Source: Halomicroarcula saliterrae (GTDB lineage Archaea; Halobacteriota; Halobacteria; Halobacteriales; Haloarculaceae). From it: DNA of 64,000 bases. The notes beneath the pieces were generated by a model. The model was not told the DNA's origin, did not search any database, and was given only the letters and a program-made list of their open reading frames with translations. Made by a program: the position numbers and the translations under genes. This document shows positions 25,883-34,806 of this stretch, one piece after another. The stretch lies in contig NZ_JAMQON010000003.1 in NCBI RefSeq assembly GCF_031624395.1, forward strand, positions 62,001 through 126,000. The letters run 5' to 3'. Within the stretch, counting starts at the first letter, position 1. Each line of letters begins with the position of its first letter.

Positions 25883-26800
25883 ATGCGAGTGACGTTCCTC
25901 GGGACGAGTGGGGCCATCCCGACGACCCAGCGCAACACAAGCAGTGTCTTTTGCAACCGGGACGGCGACTATCTCCTCTTTGACTGTGGCGAAGGCACCC
26001 AGCGCCAGATGATGCGCTACGGGACCGGCTTCGCCATCGACCACCTGTTCGTGACCCACCTCCACGGCGACCACGTGCTGGGGATTCCGGGCCTGCTACA
26101 GACCTTCGATTTCAACGACCGCGAGGCGCCGGTGGCGATTCACACGCCCGCGGGCACCCGCGGCAACGTCAAGCAACTCATCGAGGCCAACGGCACCACG
26201 CCGTCCTATCCGGTCCGCATCAACGAGGTGTCGGCGGGCGACACCGTGCTGGACCGGTCGGAGTACGAGGTCCGGGCGATAGCCACCGAGCACCGCTGTA
26301 CGTCGGTCGGCTACGTCGTCGCCGAGGACGACCGCAAGGGCGAGTTCGACCGCGAGAAAGCCGAGGAAGAGCTTGGCATCCCGCCGGGGCCGAAATACTC
26401 GAAGCTCCACCGCGGCGAGGCGATAGAACACGACGGCCGCACCGTCGAGCCCGAGGAAGTGGTCGGGCCGCCCCGGCCCGGACGCACCGTGGTCTACACC
26501 GGCGACACCCTGCCGACCGAGAGCGTCGTCGCGGCGAGCGAGGGAGCGGACCTGCTGGTCCACGACGCGACCTTCGCCCAGGACCGGGCGGACCGCGCGG
26601 CGGCGACGGCTCACTCCACCGCGGCGGAAGCCGCCGACGTGGCTCGCCGCGCCGGTGTCCGAACGCTCGCCCTGACACACCTCTCGACGCGCTACGCCGG
26701 TCAGGCCGACACGCTCGGCGCCGAGGCCCGCGAGGTCTTCGACGGCGAGGTCGTCGTCGCCGAGGACGGGATGGAGCGCCACGTCCAGTTCCCCGACTAG
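25883..26800 (+). CDS. rnz: Ribonuclease Z (tRNA 3' endonuclease)
   Basis: A 305-residue metallo-beta-lactamase enzyme that trims the 3' trailer of pre-tRNA. THLHGDHVLG is the zinc motif HxHxDH, VYTGDT supplies another Asp, and LALTHLSTRY the final His. The exosite arm region is present around KGEFDREKAEEELGIPPGP. Length is normal for the short form (RNase Z-S). ATG 25883 gives MRVTFLGTSGAIPTTQRNTS, the standard start. Confidence 0.97.
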   Translation: MRVTFLGTSGAIPTTQRNTSSVFCNRDGDYLLFDCGEGTQRQMMRYGTGFAIDHLFVTHLHGDHVLGIPGLLQTFDFNDREAPVAIHTPAGTRGNVKQLIEANGTTPSYPVRINEVSAGDTVLDRSEYEVRAIATEHRCTSVGYVVAEDDRKGEFDREKAEEELGIPPGPKYSKLHRGEAIEHDGRTVEPEEVVGPPRPGRTVVYTGDTLPTESVVAASEGADLLVHDATFAQDRADRAAATAHSTAAEAADVARRAGVRTLALTHLSTRYAGQADTLGAEAREVFDGEVVVAEDGMERHVQFPD

Positions 26801-26924
26801 CGAGGTCACGACCGACGGGAACCGCGAGCAGCGGCGCGAAAGCGGACTCCGGGCGGCTTCGCGGAATAAGGCGGGACCGCGGCCCGATAGTGTGAGCTTT
26901 ACGTTTCCACGCGCATCGATACGC

Positions 26925-27992
26925 ATGGCATACCGGATGGTACACGTCGGTCTCGGCGGGCAGGGCGAAACGTGGCTCACTGAGGCGATTCCACCGAACG
27001 TCGAAGCGGACCGAATCGAAGTCGTCGCCGCAGTCGACACCGACCCCGAGCGACACGAGCTCGCCCAGGAGAAACTCGACCTCTCACCCGAGCGCTGTTA
27101 CACCGACCTCGACACCGCTCTCTTCGAGCACGAGGCAGACTTCTGTTCCGTGGTCACGCCGCCGGCGGCCCACGAACCGGTCGTCGACATCGCCCTCAAC
27201 CACGGGCTCGACATCCTCTCGGAGAAGCCGATCGCCGACACGCTCGAAAGCTCGGTCCGAATCGCGCGGGCCGTCGAGGCCGCCGGCGCGAAGATGGGGC
27301 TGACGATGACCCACCGCTTCGACCGGGACAAGACGACGTTCCGGAAGGCCGTCAATCAGGCGAGCCCCGTGGACTACCTCACGGCGCGGTTCACCGGCAA
27401 CGTCCGCGAGCGTGGCCACTACTCCACGTACGTCCACGAGATGGAGAACATGCTCCTGCTGGACGGGGCCATCCACCATCTGGACATGCTCGCAGACTTC
27501 GCCGACGCCCCCTGTGAGCGGGTGTACGCCGAGACGTGGGTGCCCGAGGAAGCAGATTACGAGGGCGACTGCGCCGGGTTCGTGACGCTCACCTTCGCCG
27601 ACGGCACTCGCGCCCACTACGAGGGGAGCTACGCGAACGCGGCCACGCTCAACGGCTGGGGCCACGAGCAGTTCCGCGCCGAGTGCGGCGACGAGACCGT
27701 CGTCCTCGACAACCGCGGGGTCGAGCGGTTCCCCCGCGACCCCGACCGGGTCGGCGAGAGCGCGCGCCGCGACGAGGGCGAGTGGGTCGACCCCGTCGAG
27801 CGTCCCACGTGGACCAACGCCTGGCTCATCGAGCAGTTCTGTGACTGGCTCGACGGCGACGAGCGGATGGCGACCGACGTGGAATCGACGCTGGAGTCGA
27901 TGGCCATCGTCTTCGCCGCGATAGAGAGCAGCGAGACCGGAGAGGCGGTTGAGGTGCCGCGGCTCCTCGACGAGGCGCGAGCCATCGCCTGA
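26925..27992 (+). CDS. Gfo/Idh/MocA family oxidoreductase
   Basis: A 355-residue protein. The N-terminal Rossmann domain starts VHVGLGGQGETWL and continues VAAVDTDPERHE; DILSEKPIADTLESSV holds the EKP motif, whose Lys is catalytic in the family. The C-terminal alpha/beta domain starts near residue 125 with LTARFTGNVRERG. Likely an NAD(P)-dependent sugar or inositol dehydrogenase; substrate unknown. No sugar genes are adjacent. Confidence 0.88.
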   Translation: MAYRMVHVGLGGQGETWLTEAIPPNVEADRIEVVAAVDTDPERHELAQEKLDLSPERCYTDLDTALFEHEADFCSVVTPPAAHEPVVDIALNHGLDILSEKPIADTLESSVRIARAVEAAGAKMGLTMTHRFDRDKTTFRKAVNQASPVDYLTARFTGNVRERGHYSTYVHEMENMLLLDGAIHHLDMLADFADAPCERVYAETWVPEEADYEGDCAGFVTLTFADGTRAHYEGSYANAATLNGWGHEQFRAECGDETVVLDNRGVERFPRDPDRVGESARRDEGEWVDPVERPTWTNAWLIEQFCDWLDGDERMATDVESTLESMAIVFAAIESSETGEAVEVPRLLDEARAIA

Positions 27993-28124
27993 ATTCGGAC
28001 GACGCGGTACCTGAGCTGAAGACGCCGTATCCGTCGCCTTCTGGAGCCGAAAGACCGGGTTACCGAGTCCGCTCGGCCCGAAAGCTGACCATACTTAACA
28101 GACGGAGCGACGCAGCCACGGCGT

Positions 28125-29297
28125 ATGCACGTGGCCGTCATCGGGTTCGGGAACGCCGGCGGAAAGATCGCGGACGCCATACTGGAGTTCGAGGCCGACA
28201 CCGGCCGCGCGCTCTGCAAGGACGTCCTCGCCGTCAACGCCGCCGAAATCGACCTGTCGAAACTCCAGCGTATCCCCGAGGAACGGCGGCTGCTCGTCGG
28301 GCAGACCCACGAGCGTGTCAAGGGCCGCGGCGTCGGTGCCGACCCCGAATTGGGCGCCGAGGTGACGCGTCGCGACCTCGGCGAGATAGACCGGGCGCTC
28401 GACAGCGTCCCGATGTACGAGGTCGACGCGTTCCTCGTCGTCGCCGGCCTCGGCGGCGGCACCGGCAGCGGCGGTGCCCCCGTTCTCAGCGAACACCTCC
28501 GGGAGATGTACGCCGAGCCGGTGTACGGCCTGGGTGTCCTCCCCAGCACTGACGAGGGCGGGCGGGCGTCACTGAACGCTGCCCGCTCGCTGCAGTCCTT
28601 CACCGACGCGACGGACAGCCTCGTCCTCTTCGACAACGACGCCTGGCGACAGGCCGGCGAATCGATGGAGAGCGGCTACGACCACGCCAACACCGAACTC
28701 GCTCGCCGGGTGACGACACTGCTCGGTGCCGGCGCGCTCGACGACTCGATGGTCTCGGAGACCGCGATGGACGCGAGCGACATCAACCGGACGCTGTCGA
28801 CCGACGGCGTGAGTACCATCGCCTACGCGAGCGCCGAACTGGACCGCACCACCAGGTCCGGCCTGCTCGACCAGTTCCGGGAGAACGGCCACGCGGAGAG
28901 CGACACCGACTACGCACAGAAGGTCCACGGGCTCGTCCGGCGGGCCGTCAGAGCGCGCCTGACCTGTCCCGCCGAGGTCGACTCCGCGGAGCGCTCGCTC
29001 GTCGTCGTCTCCGGCCCGCCCGAAGAGCTCTCCCGGAAGGGGCTCCAGCACGCCCGCCAGTGGCTCGAATCGGAGACCGACAGCGTGGAAGTGCTGGCCG
29101 GTGACGACCCGCGTGAGAACGCGACCGAGCTCTCCGCAGCCGTGCTCCTCTCGAACGTGACGACCGTTCCGCGCGTCGACGAACTCCAGAAGCGGGCCGT
29201 CGACGCCCAGTCGAGAATCGAGGCCGACGAGGCGGCCCGCGACGACGAGGTCGCCGAGCTGATCACGGACGAGAACGACCAGCTCGACCCGCTCTGA
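28125..29297 (+). CDS. cetZ: CetZ tubulin-like cytoskeletal protein
   Basis: A 390-residue GTPase of the tubulin/FtsZ superfamily. MHVAVIGFGNAGGKIADAIL opens the GTP-binding domain, ERVKGRGVGADPELGAEV is the CetZ version of the loop, and LGGGTGSGGAPVL is the tubulin signature. LVLFDNDAWRQAGES is typical of CetZ rather than FtsZ. CetZ proteins control cell shape and motility in haloarchaea, usually as several paralogues. The C-terminal tail is acidic. It is not beside a division cluster. Confidence 0.92.
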   Translation: MHVAVIGFGNAGGKIADAILEFEADTGRALCKDVLAVNAAEIDLSKLQRIPEERRLLVGQTHERVKGRGVGADPELGAEVTRRDLGEIDRALDSVPMYEVDAFLVVAGLGGGTGSGGAPVLSEHLREMYAEPVYGLGVLPSTDEGGRASLNAARSLQSFTDATDSLVLFDNDAWRQAGESMESGYDHANTELARRVTTLLGAGALDDSMVSETAMDASDINRTLSTDGVSTIAYASAELDRTTRSGLLDQFRENGHAESDTDYAQKVHGLVRRAVRARLTCPAEVDSAERSLVVVSGPPEELSRKGLQHARQWLESETDSVEVLAGDDPRENATELSAAVLLSNVTTVPRVDELQKRAVDAQSRIEADEAARDDEVAELITDENDQLDPL

Positions 29298-29329
29298 CGT
29301 GGTCCCGTGGGCCGTCTCCGGGGTCGGTG

Positions 29330-29935
29330 TCAGCCGGTGCGGTGAACCGATCCCCGCGGCTCGTACTCCATCTCCGTAGTCACGGCGTCGGCGACCGACG
29401 GCCCCCACTCGCGCTCGACCACGTGAACGGCCAGGTCCAGTCCGGCGGTGACGCCGCCGGCGGTCAACACGTCGCCGTCGTCGACGACCCGGGCGTCGAC
29501 CACCTCGGCGCCGCTCGCCCGCAGGTCCCTCATCGCATCGCCGTGGGTGACCGCTGGCCGGCCGTCCAGCAGGCCGGCGCGTTCGAGCAACATTCCGCCG
29601 GTGCAGACGCCGGCGACGGTCGTCCCGGCGTCGTGAGCCGAGGCGAGCGCGTCGGGAAGCCGACCGCGTTCGGCCTCGGCGCGGGCTCCCGCGTCGGCCC
29701 CGTCGGCCCAGCCGCCCCCGGGAACCACGAGCAGGTCCGGCGCGGAATCAGCCAGCCGCCCTTCGGCCCCGATACTGAGGCCGTGGCTGGCTGTGACCGT
29801 CGGCTGGTCTCGAAGGGTACGAAGTGACACGTCCCACGGCGCCCCGGCCAGCGCAGCGGTCTCGAACACCTCGTACGGCCCGATGGCGTCGAGTTCGTCG
29901 AACCCGTCGAAGCAGGCGATAGCGACGGTGTCCAT
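29330..29935 (-). CDS. DJ-1/PfpI family protein
   Basis: A 201-residue class I glutamine-amidotransferase-like protein. TVAGVCTGGMLLERAGLL carries the nucleophile-elbow Cys, and DLLVVPGGGW supplies the small loop before it. FDGFDELDAIGPYEVFETA at the N-terminus is typical of the subgroup related to isonitrile hydratase and to the N-terminal domains of AraC-type regulators. The substrate is unknown. It is divergent from the PhzF-like gene across 91 bases. Confidence 0.88.
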   Translation of the reverse strand: MDTVAIACFDGFDELDAIGPYEVFETAALAGAPWDVSLRTLRDQPTVTASHGLSIGAEGRLADSAPDLLVVPGGGWADGADAGARAEAERGRLPDALASAHDAGTTVAGVCTGGMLLERAGLLDGRPAVTHGDAMRDLRASGAEVVDARVVDDGDVLTAGGVTAGLDLAVHVVEREWGPSVADAVTTEMEYEPRGSVHRTG

Positions 29936-30026
29936 ACCGTTGCCACTCGCAGAGTCCACAAATAGATATGGAATGGCACAACACGCTCGCGACAGCTTTT
30001 TTCGCCGCTCCGCCGATGCTCTCGAC

Positions 30027-30905
30027 GTGTCCCACCCCCTCCACATCCTCGACGTGTTCGCCCGCGAACCGTACACCGGAAACCAGCTCGCGGTCGTCAC
30101 GGACGCCGGCGACCTCACCGACGAGCGGATGCAGGCCGTCGCCGCCGAGATGGACTACTCCGAGACCACGTTCGTCACCGGCCCGCCCGACGAGGGCGCG
30201 TGGCCGGTCCGCATCTTCACGCCGACCGCCGAGATACCCTTCGCCGGCCATCCGACCCTCGGGACCGCGGCGGTGGTTCGTGACCATCTCGCCGACGGTC
30301 AGCCGGAGACGGTCACGCTGGACCTCGACGTGGGCGAGATACCGGTCTCGGTCGACGCCACCGACGGTCGCGAGCGGTTCTGGATGCGCCAGCGGCCCCC
30401 GGCGTTCGGCGACCGACTCGACCACGACGCCCTCGCGGAGGTGCTGGGGCTGCCGGCGGACGCGCTCGACAGCGCCTGGCCCGTCCAGGTGGTCTCGACC
30501 GGGCTCCCCACTATCGTCGTCCCGCTCGGCGACCGCGACGCGCTGGCGGCCATCGACCTCGACCGCGCGGCCTACGACCGCGTGACCGGCGGCCGCGACG
30601 CCAAGAACGTGCTCGCGTTCTGTCCGGACCCGCGCGAGGCCGACAACGACCTCGCTGCGCGGGTGTTCGCCCCGTTCTACGACGTTCCGGAGGACCCGGC
30701 GACCGGCTCCTCGAACGGCTGTCTGGCGGCGTATCTCGCCCGGTACGAGTACTTCGGCGGCCCGAGCGTGGCCGCTCGCGTCGAACAGGGCCACGAGATG
30801 GGGCGTCCGTCGCTGCTCCATCTCGACGCCGACGCTACCGGCGACCCCGTCGACGTCGAGGTCGGCGGCGGCGTCGTCCCCGTCGTTCGCGGTGCGTTGC
30901 TGTAG
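30027..30905 (+). CDS. PhzF family epimerase/isomerase
   Basis: A 292-residue protein with two diaminopimelate-epimerase-like domains. Hallmarks are ILDVFAREPYTGNQLAVV, MDYSETTFVT (catalytic Glu), FTPTAEIPFAGHPTLG, and the C-terminal DPATGSSNGCLAAYL. It probably isomerises a small metabolite; the natural substrate is not known. GTG 30027 fits the family start; in-frame upstream starts lie in low-complexity sequence. Confidence 0.9.
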   Translation: MSHPLHILDVFAREPYTGNQLAVVTDAGDLTDERMQAVAAEMDYSETTFVTGPPDEGAWPVRIFTPTAEIPFAGHPTLGTAAVVRDHLADGQPETVTLDLDVGEIPVSVDATDGRERFWMRQRPPAFGDRLDHDALAEVLGLPADALDSAWPVQVVSTGLPTIVVPLGDRDALAAIDLDRAAYDRVTGGRDAKNVLAFCPDPREADNDLAARVFAPFYDVPEDPATGSSNGCLAAYLARYEYFGGPSVAARVEQGHEMGRPSLLHLDADATGDPVDVEVGGGVVPVVRGALL

Positions 30906-31012
30906 CCAGTTCTACGCAGCGTCGCCTGTGGCCGTTGCACGGTCGGGAGACCCCTGACCCCGGCATCGGTAGAGAGTGGAAAGCATACGTGAGTTCGATT
31001 CGAAACGAGAGT

Positions 31013-31480
31013 ATGGCTCGGCGACCGACTCGCTCGGCGCTGCTGCTGGTAGCAGGGGTGAGCGGTATCGCAGTCGGTGTGTATCTCCCGTGGGTCCAGA
31101 CAAACCCGAGTTTCCCATCTACCGCGGAGGTCCCGACAGTTCTACTCGACGGGATGCTTCCGGGGATTAGGGGACTCGATTTTGTGCTGCTCGGCGGGGC
31201 TGGTCTCGTGGCTGTGTTGTACGTGGCCAGCGTCGGGGAAGGGGCGCGGTCAGTACTGACGGTGCTGTCCGGTCTCGGAACCGTACTCCTGTGTCTGTAT
31301 CGTCTGTTCGCTACTCCGATTACCGGGTTCGACGCCGCGATCGGATTCGATGCGACGTTCGTCCCCGCCGAGGGATGGTATCTCACAGTTCTCGGCGGGT
31401 TGCTACTGGCCGTCGCGGGGGCGGTCCAGCGACCCGATAACCCGGTGCGTAAAACCCTCAGAACTGCGCTGACGGGTTAG
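31013..31480 (+). CDS. Membrane protein, function unknown
   Basis: A 155-residue protein with four hydrophobic segments (about 9-30, 55-75, 80-105 and 125-145). Between the first two lies a polar loop (LPWVQTNPSFPSTAEVP). The pattern fits a small haloarchaeal membrane family with no known function. Codon usage has more A/T than its neighbours. It is convergent with the aldo/keto reductase gene, 10 bases apart. Confidence 0.7.
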   Translation: MARRPTRSALLLVAGVSGIAVGVYLPWVQTNPSFPSTAEVPTVLLDGMLPGIRGLDFVLLGGAGLVAVLYVASVGEGARSVLTVLSGLGTVLLCLYRLFATPITGFDAAIGFDATFVPAEGWYLTVLGGLLLAVAGAVQRPDNPVRKTLRTALTG

Positions 31481-31490
31481 AGACGGCGGC

Positions 31491-32465
31491 TTATTCGTGC
31501 CCGTACACCGGAACGGGCTCGTAGGGCTCCTCCAGATACGCCACGTCCGACGCCGAGAGAGAGATATCGAGCGCCCTGACGGCGGCTTCCAGATGCTCGA
31601 TGCTGGACGTGCCGACGATTGGAGCGGTGACGTTGTCGTTTTCGAACTGCCACGCCAGCGCGATCTGGGCCATCGTCACGCCGTAGTCGGCGGCGAGTTC
31701 CTGGACGCGCTCGTTTATCTCCCGACTGCCCGGTCCCTCGGCGTAGGGCACTTCGGCGTTCTCCGTCTCGTGGACGCCCCGCGTCGTCGACGTGAACTCC
31801 TCGTGGGGCCGCGTCAGGTAGCCCGCACCCAGCGGGCTCCACGGAATCGTCCCGACGTTCTCGCGGTCACAGAGCGGGTACATCTCGCGTTCCTCCTCGC
31901 GGTAGGCCAGGTGATAGAGGTCCTGCATCGTCTCGAAGCGGGCCAGTCCCTCGCGGTCGCTGACGTGGAGCGCGCGCTGGAACTGGTGGGCCCACATCGA
32001 CGACGCGCCGATGTGACGGACCTGCCCGCGGGAAACGGCGTCGTCGAGCGCCCGCAGCGTCGTCTCGATGGGCGTGTCCTCGTCCCAGCGGTGAATCTGA
32101 TAGAGGTCGACGGTGTCCATCCCCAGTCGGGAAAGCGAGTTCGACAGCTCCTGCTCGACGGTCTTTCGGGAGAGCCCGGTGGCGTTCCGGTGGTCGCTCG
32201 CGCCGGGGAACCGGACTTTCGTGGCGACGACCTGCTCGTCGCGGTCGTAATCGGCCAGCACGTCGCCCAGAATCGCCTCGCTCTCGCCGGCCGAGTAGAC
32301 GTTCGCCGTGTCGAAGAAGTTCACCCCGAGTTCGATGGCGCGGTCGATGAGGTCGCGGCTCTCGCCCTCGTCGAGCATCCACTCGCGGCCGCTCCCGAAG
32401 CTCATACAGCCCAGACATATCTTGCTGACCTCGATACCCGTCGATCCCAGCGTCGTGTACTCCAT
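31491..32465 (-). CDS. Aldo/keto reductase
   Basis: A 324-residue (beta/alpha)8 NADPH-dependent reductase of the YajO/Tas-like AKR group. The tetrad residues lie in FFDTANVYSAGESE (Asp and Tyr), VVATKVRFPG (Lys) and LYQIHRWD (His). VSKICLGCMSFG is the usual N-terminal hairpin region and PIVGTSSIEHLEAAV binds the cofactor. It reduces aldehydes or ketones; the substrate is unknown. ATG 32465 is chosen, with a TTTACAAC element upstream. It is divergent from the VOC gene. Confidence 0.92.
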   Translation of the reverse strand: MEYTTLGSTGIEVSKICLGCMSFGSGREWMLDEGESRDLIDRAIELGVNFFDTANVYSAGESEAILGDVLADYDRDEQVVATKVRFPGASDHRNATGLSRKTVEQELSNSLSRLGMDTVDLYQIHRWDEDTPIETTLRALDDAVSRGQVRHIGASSMWAHQFQRALHVSDREGLARFETMQDLYHLAYREEEREMYPLCDRENVGTIPWSPLGAGYLTRPHEEFTSTTRGVHETENAEVPYAEGPGSREINERVQELAADYGVTMAQIALAWQFENDNVTAPIVGTSSIEHLEAAVRALDISLSASDVAYLEEPYEPVPVYGHE

Positions 32466-32540
32466 AGATACCACATCCGTTGTAAATACATATGCGTTCG
32501 GACCGGTACAGTCATTCCCCGGCCGGACACACCGGCCGGT

Positions 32541-32915
32541 ATGGAACTGGCACACGTCGCCGTCTGTGTCTCGGACCTGGACCGCGCGCTCGATTTCTAC
32601 GGGGAGCTCGGCTTCGAGGAGACCCACCGCTTCACGCTCGGCGGCGTGGAGAACGTCTACGTGGGAAAACCGGGGAGCGACGCCGACCTCCAGCTTCGCT
32701 ACGACCCCGACCGAACGACGCCCATCGCGCCCTCGCGAGCCGACACCGACCATATCGCGTTCACCGTCGACGACGTCGAGGCGACCTTCGAGAGCGCTAT
32801 CGAGGCCGGCGCGGCGACAGTGCTGGAACCGACCGAAATCGAGCCGGCCGACGCCTACGCCGCCTTCGTCGAGGACCCCGAGGGGTACACTCTGGAGTTC
32901 TACCGCGGGCTGTAG
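32541..32915 (+). CDS. VOC/glyoxalase-like protein
   Basis: A 124-residue vicinal-oxygen-chelate protein with two beta-alpha-beta-beta-beta modules. Metal-ligand candidates are His5 in ELAHVAVCV, Glu in LQLRYDP (weak), His in DTDHIAFTV and Glu in GYTLEFYRG. It is close to lactoylglutathione lyase and dioxygenase-like proteins, but the substrate is not clear. A zinc-ribbon membrane gene follows 38 bases later. Confidence 0.88.
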   Translation: MELAHVAVCVSDLDRALDFYGELGFEETHRFTLGGVENVYVGKPGSDADLQLRYDPDRTTPIAPSRADTDHIAFTVDDVEATFESAIEAGAATVLEPTEIEPADAYAAFVEDPEGYTLEFYRGL

Positions 32916-32953
32916 CCCCGAGGAGCTACCCCTGTGGGGACCGAAGCCCTGGC

Positions 32954-33199
32954 ATGGTCACGGGCGGCGAGCTATACCTCCTCGCGGTGACCGTGCTGGC
33001 CCTCGTCGCGCTCGCTGTGGCGGTTCCCGTGCTGCTCGACATCGCGCGCGAAGGCCGCGAGCGACTGCGAGCGGGCGGACCGACGCGGCCGGCGGACGAC
33101 GCGGACAGCGACGGGGCGGACGGCGTACGCTGTCCCCACTGCGAGACCGAGAACGAGCCGGGCTACGCGTACTGCGAGGAGTGTTCTCGGGCGTTATAA
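32954..33199 (+). CDS. Membrane-anchored zinc-ribbon protein
   Basis: An 81-residue protein. One N-terminal membrane helix (about 6-30, LYLLAVTVLALVALAVAVPVL), a charged linker, and a C-terminal zinc ribbon CPHCETENEPGYAYCEEC with four Cys. The topology places the zinc ribbon in the cytoplasm. Haloarchaea have many such DUF7577-type proteins of unknown role. It ends 4 bases before the convergent exchanger gene. Confidence 0.75.
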   Translation: MVTGGELYLLAVTVLALVALAVAVPVLLDIAREGRERLRAGGPTRPADDADSDGADGVRCPHCETENEPGYAYCEECSRAL

Positions 33200-33203
33200 C
33201 CCG

Positions 33204-34172
33204 TCAGAGCAGGCTGAGCGCCCAGCGGACGAGCTCCGAACCGGCGAAGAGGCCGCCCTCGGCGCGGGAGAGCTCGCGGCCGGTCCAAAGGGCGGCGACG
33301 ACCAGGGTCGAGACGACGACGAGCCACCAGAGCGTCGACAGCGCCGTCTGGCTCACCGAAAGCGGCCGGACGAGCGCCGCCAGCCCCAGGACGCCGAGGA
33401 GGTTGAAGATATTGCTCCCGACGATGTTGCCCACCGAGACGCCGAGACTCCCCCGGCGGACGGCCACGAGCGAGACCGCGAACTCCGGGGTCGAGGTCCC
33501 GGCCGCGACGATTGTCCCCCCGATGACCCACTCGGAGATGCCCGCACTGCGTGCGAGTGTCGAGGCCGCGCCGATGAGCAGGTCACCGCTCACGAGCACC
33601 ACCGCCAAGCCGGCGACCAGAAGGCCGATATCCCGCCCGGGGACCGAGAGCCGCTCGGGCAGCCCCCGCGTAACGTCCGGCTGGTCGGTCGGCGGCTCCT
33701 CGTTCGAGGACGACCCCCCGCGCCGGAGCAGATACACCGTGTAGGCGACTAACAGCCCCGCCAGCACGGCCCCGTCGAGACGGCCGACGGTGCGGTCGAG
33801 CAGGACTGCGGCGCCGACGGCCGTACTGGCGAGCAGCGCGACGCCGTCCCGTCTGACGAGCGACGACTCGACGGGGATAGCCCCGAACAGCGAGACCACG
33901 CCGAGGATAAAGGCGAGGTTGTAGATGTTCGACCCGAGGACGTTGGAGACGGCGATGTCACTGAAACCTTTGAACGCCGCGTCGAGCGAGACGGCGAGCT
34001 CGGGTGTCGACGTGCCGACAGCGACGACCGTCAGCCCGATAACGAGCTCCGAGAGCCCGGCGCGCCGGGCCAGTCGCACCGCCGAATCCACGAGGAGTCG
34101 CGCGCCGACCCACAGCCCGACGACCGTCAGCGCTACGACGACCAGCTGGACGACTGGCCCGCCTCCTATCAT
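33204..34172 (-). CDS. Calcium/sodium antiporter (CaCA family)
   Basis: A 322-residue, roughly ten-helix exchanger of the YrbG/CaxA type. The two alpha-repeats carry TSTPELAVSLDAAF with LGSNIYNLAFILG and, in the second half, TSTPEFAVSLVAVR with VGSNIFNLLGVLG. The Glu and Asn in these repeats bind Ca2+ and Na+. A cytoplasmic loop of about 30 polar residues separates the halves. It exports Ca2+ using Na+ entry. Confidence 0.95.
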   Translation of the reverse strand: MIGGGPVVQLVVVALTVVGLWVGARLLVDSAVRLARRAGLSELVIGLTVVAVGTSTPELAVSLDAAFKGFSDIAVSNVLGSNIYNLAFILGVVSLFGAIPVESSLVRRDGVALLASTAVGAAVLLDRTVGRLDGAVLAGLLVAYTVYLLRRGGSSSNEEPPTDQPDVTRGLPERLSVPGRDIGLLVAGLAVVLVSGDLLIGAASTLARSAGISEWVIGGTIVAAGTSTPEFAVSLVAVRRGSLGVSVGNIVGSNIFNLLGVLGLAALVRPLSVSQTALSTLWWLVVVSTLVVAALWTGRELSRAEGGLFAGSELVRWALSLL

Positions 34173-34523
34173 TACGTGGACCGAGCAGCGGCGCAGTTAT
34201 GAAGGTTCGTGAGGGCTCCAGACGGTACCAGGGTCTGAATCACCACGCCAAATTCCAGTCGTTGCGGTGCTGTAGCATACGGCGGCCGCAGGCCGCCGTT
34301 TCACCGGAATCGAGGCCGAAGGCCGAGATTCCGGCCTTTTTCGCCCACGTTTTTCAAGGAGCCCTCTCCGCAGCGAGCCGCAGGCTCGCGAGGAAGGGCG
34401 ACGCTGAAAAAGGTGGTACGTCAGGACTGGGAGTGAGCGAACCCTCCGGGTTCGCGAACGCCGAGAGACGAGCGGCGCTCGTCTCTCGGAATTTGAACAG
34501 ATGGGAGACGTTCCGGGGTGCTC
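34173..34523. repeat. Intergenic chain of palindromes
   Basis: About 350 gene-free bases packed with inverted repeats. Examples are CGGCGGCCGCAGGCCGCCG near 34280-34300, GGAATC...GATTCC around 34310-34335, and a perfect 13-bp hairpin at 34461-34473/34477-34489 (loop GGC). AT-rich TTTTTC/GAAAAAGG blocks are interspersed. It resembles non-coding repeat elements scattered in haloarchaeal genomes; short frames here have no coding look. Confidence 0.55.
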
Positions 34524-34664
34524 GCTTCGCTCCCGGGGCTGCGACTCCCGTGCTCAAATCCCAGCCGGCCGCTTCGCTCCCGGGGCTGCGACTCCCGTGC
34601 TCAAATCCCAGCCGGCCGCTTCGCTCCCGGGGCTGCGACTCCCGTGCTCAAATCCCAGCCGGCC
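34524..34664 (+). repeat. Three perfect 47-bp tandem repeats
   Basis: Units at 34524-34570, 34571-34617 and 34618-34664 are identical, with a fourth truncated start from 34665. Each contains GTGCTCAAATCCCAGCCGG, which matches the T-arm and 3' end of the neighbouring tRNA-Ser (TTCAAATCCCAG) but on the opposite strand. The last copy therefore forms an inverted repeat with the tRNA gene end. They are not CRISPR: there are no spacers. Confidence 0.9.
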
Positions 34665-34699
34665 GCTTCGCTCCTCGCGTATTGCTCGGGGCAGAAGAC

Positions 34700-34780
34700 G
34701 CCAGGACTGGGATTTGAACCCAGAATCCCGAAAGGGAACACGCTTTCCAGGCGTGCGCCTTACCGTTCGGCCATCCTGGC
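34700..34780 (-). tRNA. tRNA-Ser (anticodon GGA)
   Basis: An 81-base class II tRNA on the minus strand. The acceptor pairs GCCAGGA with TCCTGGC. The anticodon stem CACGC/GCGTG encloses CTGGAAA (anticodon GGA). A long variable arm folds as TTCCC-TTTC-GGGA. The T arm is CTGGG-TTCAAAT-CCCAG. No intron and no encoded CCA. Confidence 0.95.
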
Positions 34781-34806
34781 TCATCGGAGTGTCCGAGGGC
34801 GGTCGG

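Noticed and set aside
34524-34664. Possible CRISPR array
   Set aside because: The 47-bp units are directly adjacent with no spacers and match a tRNA arm.
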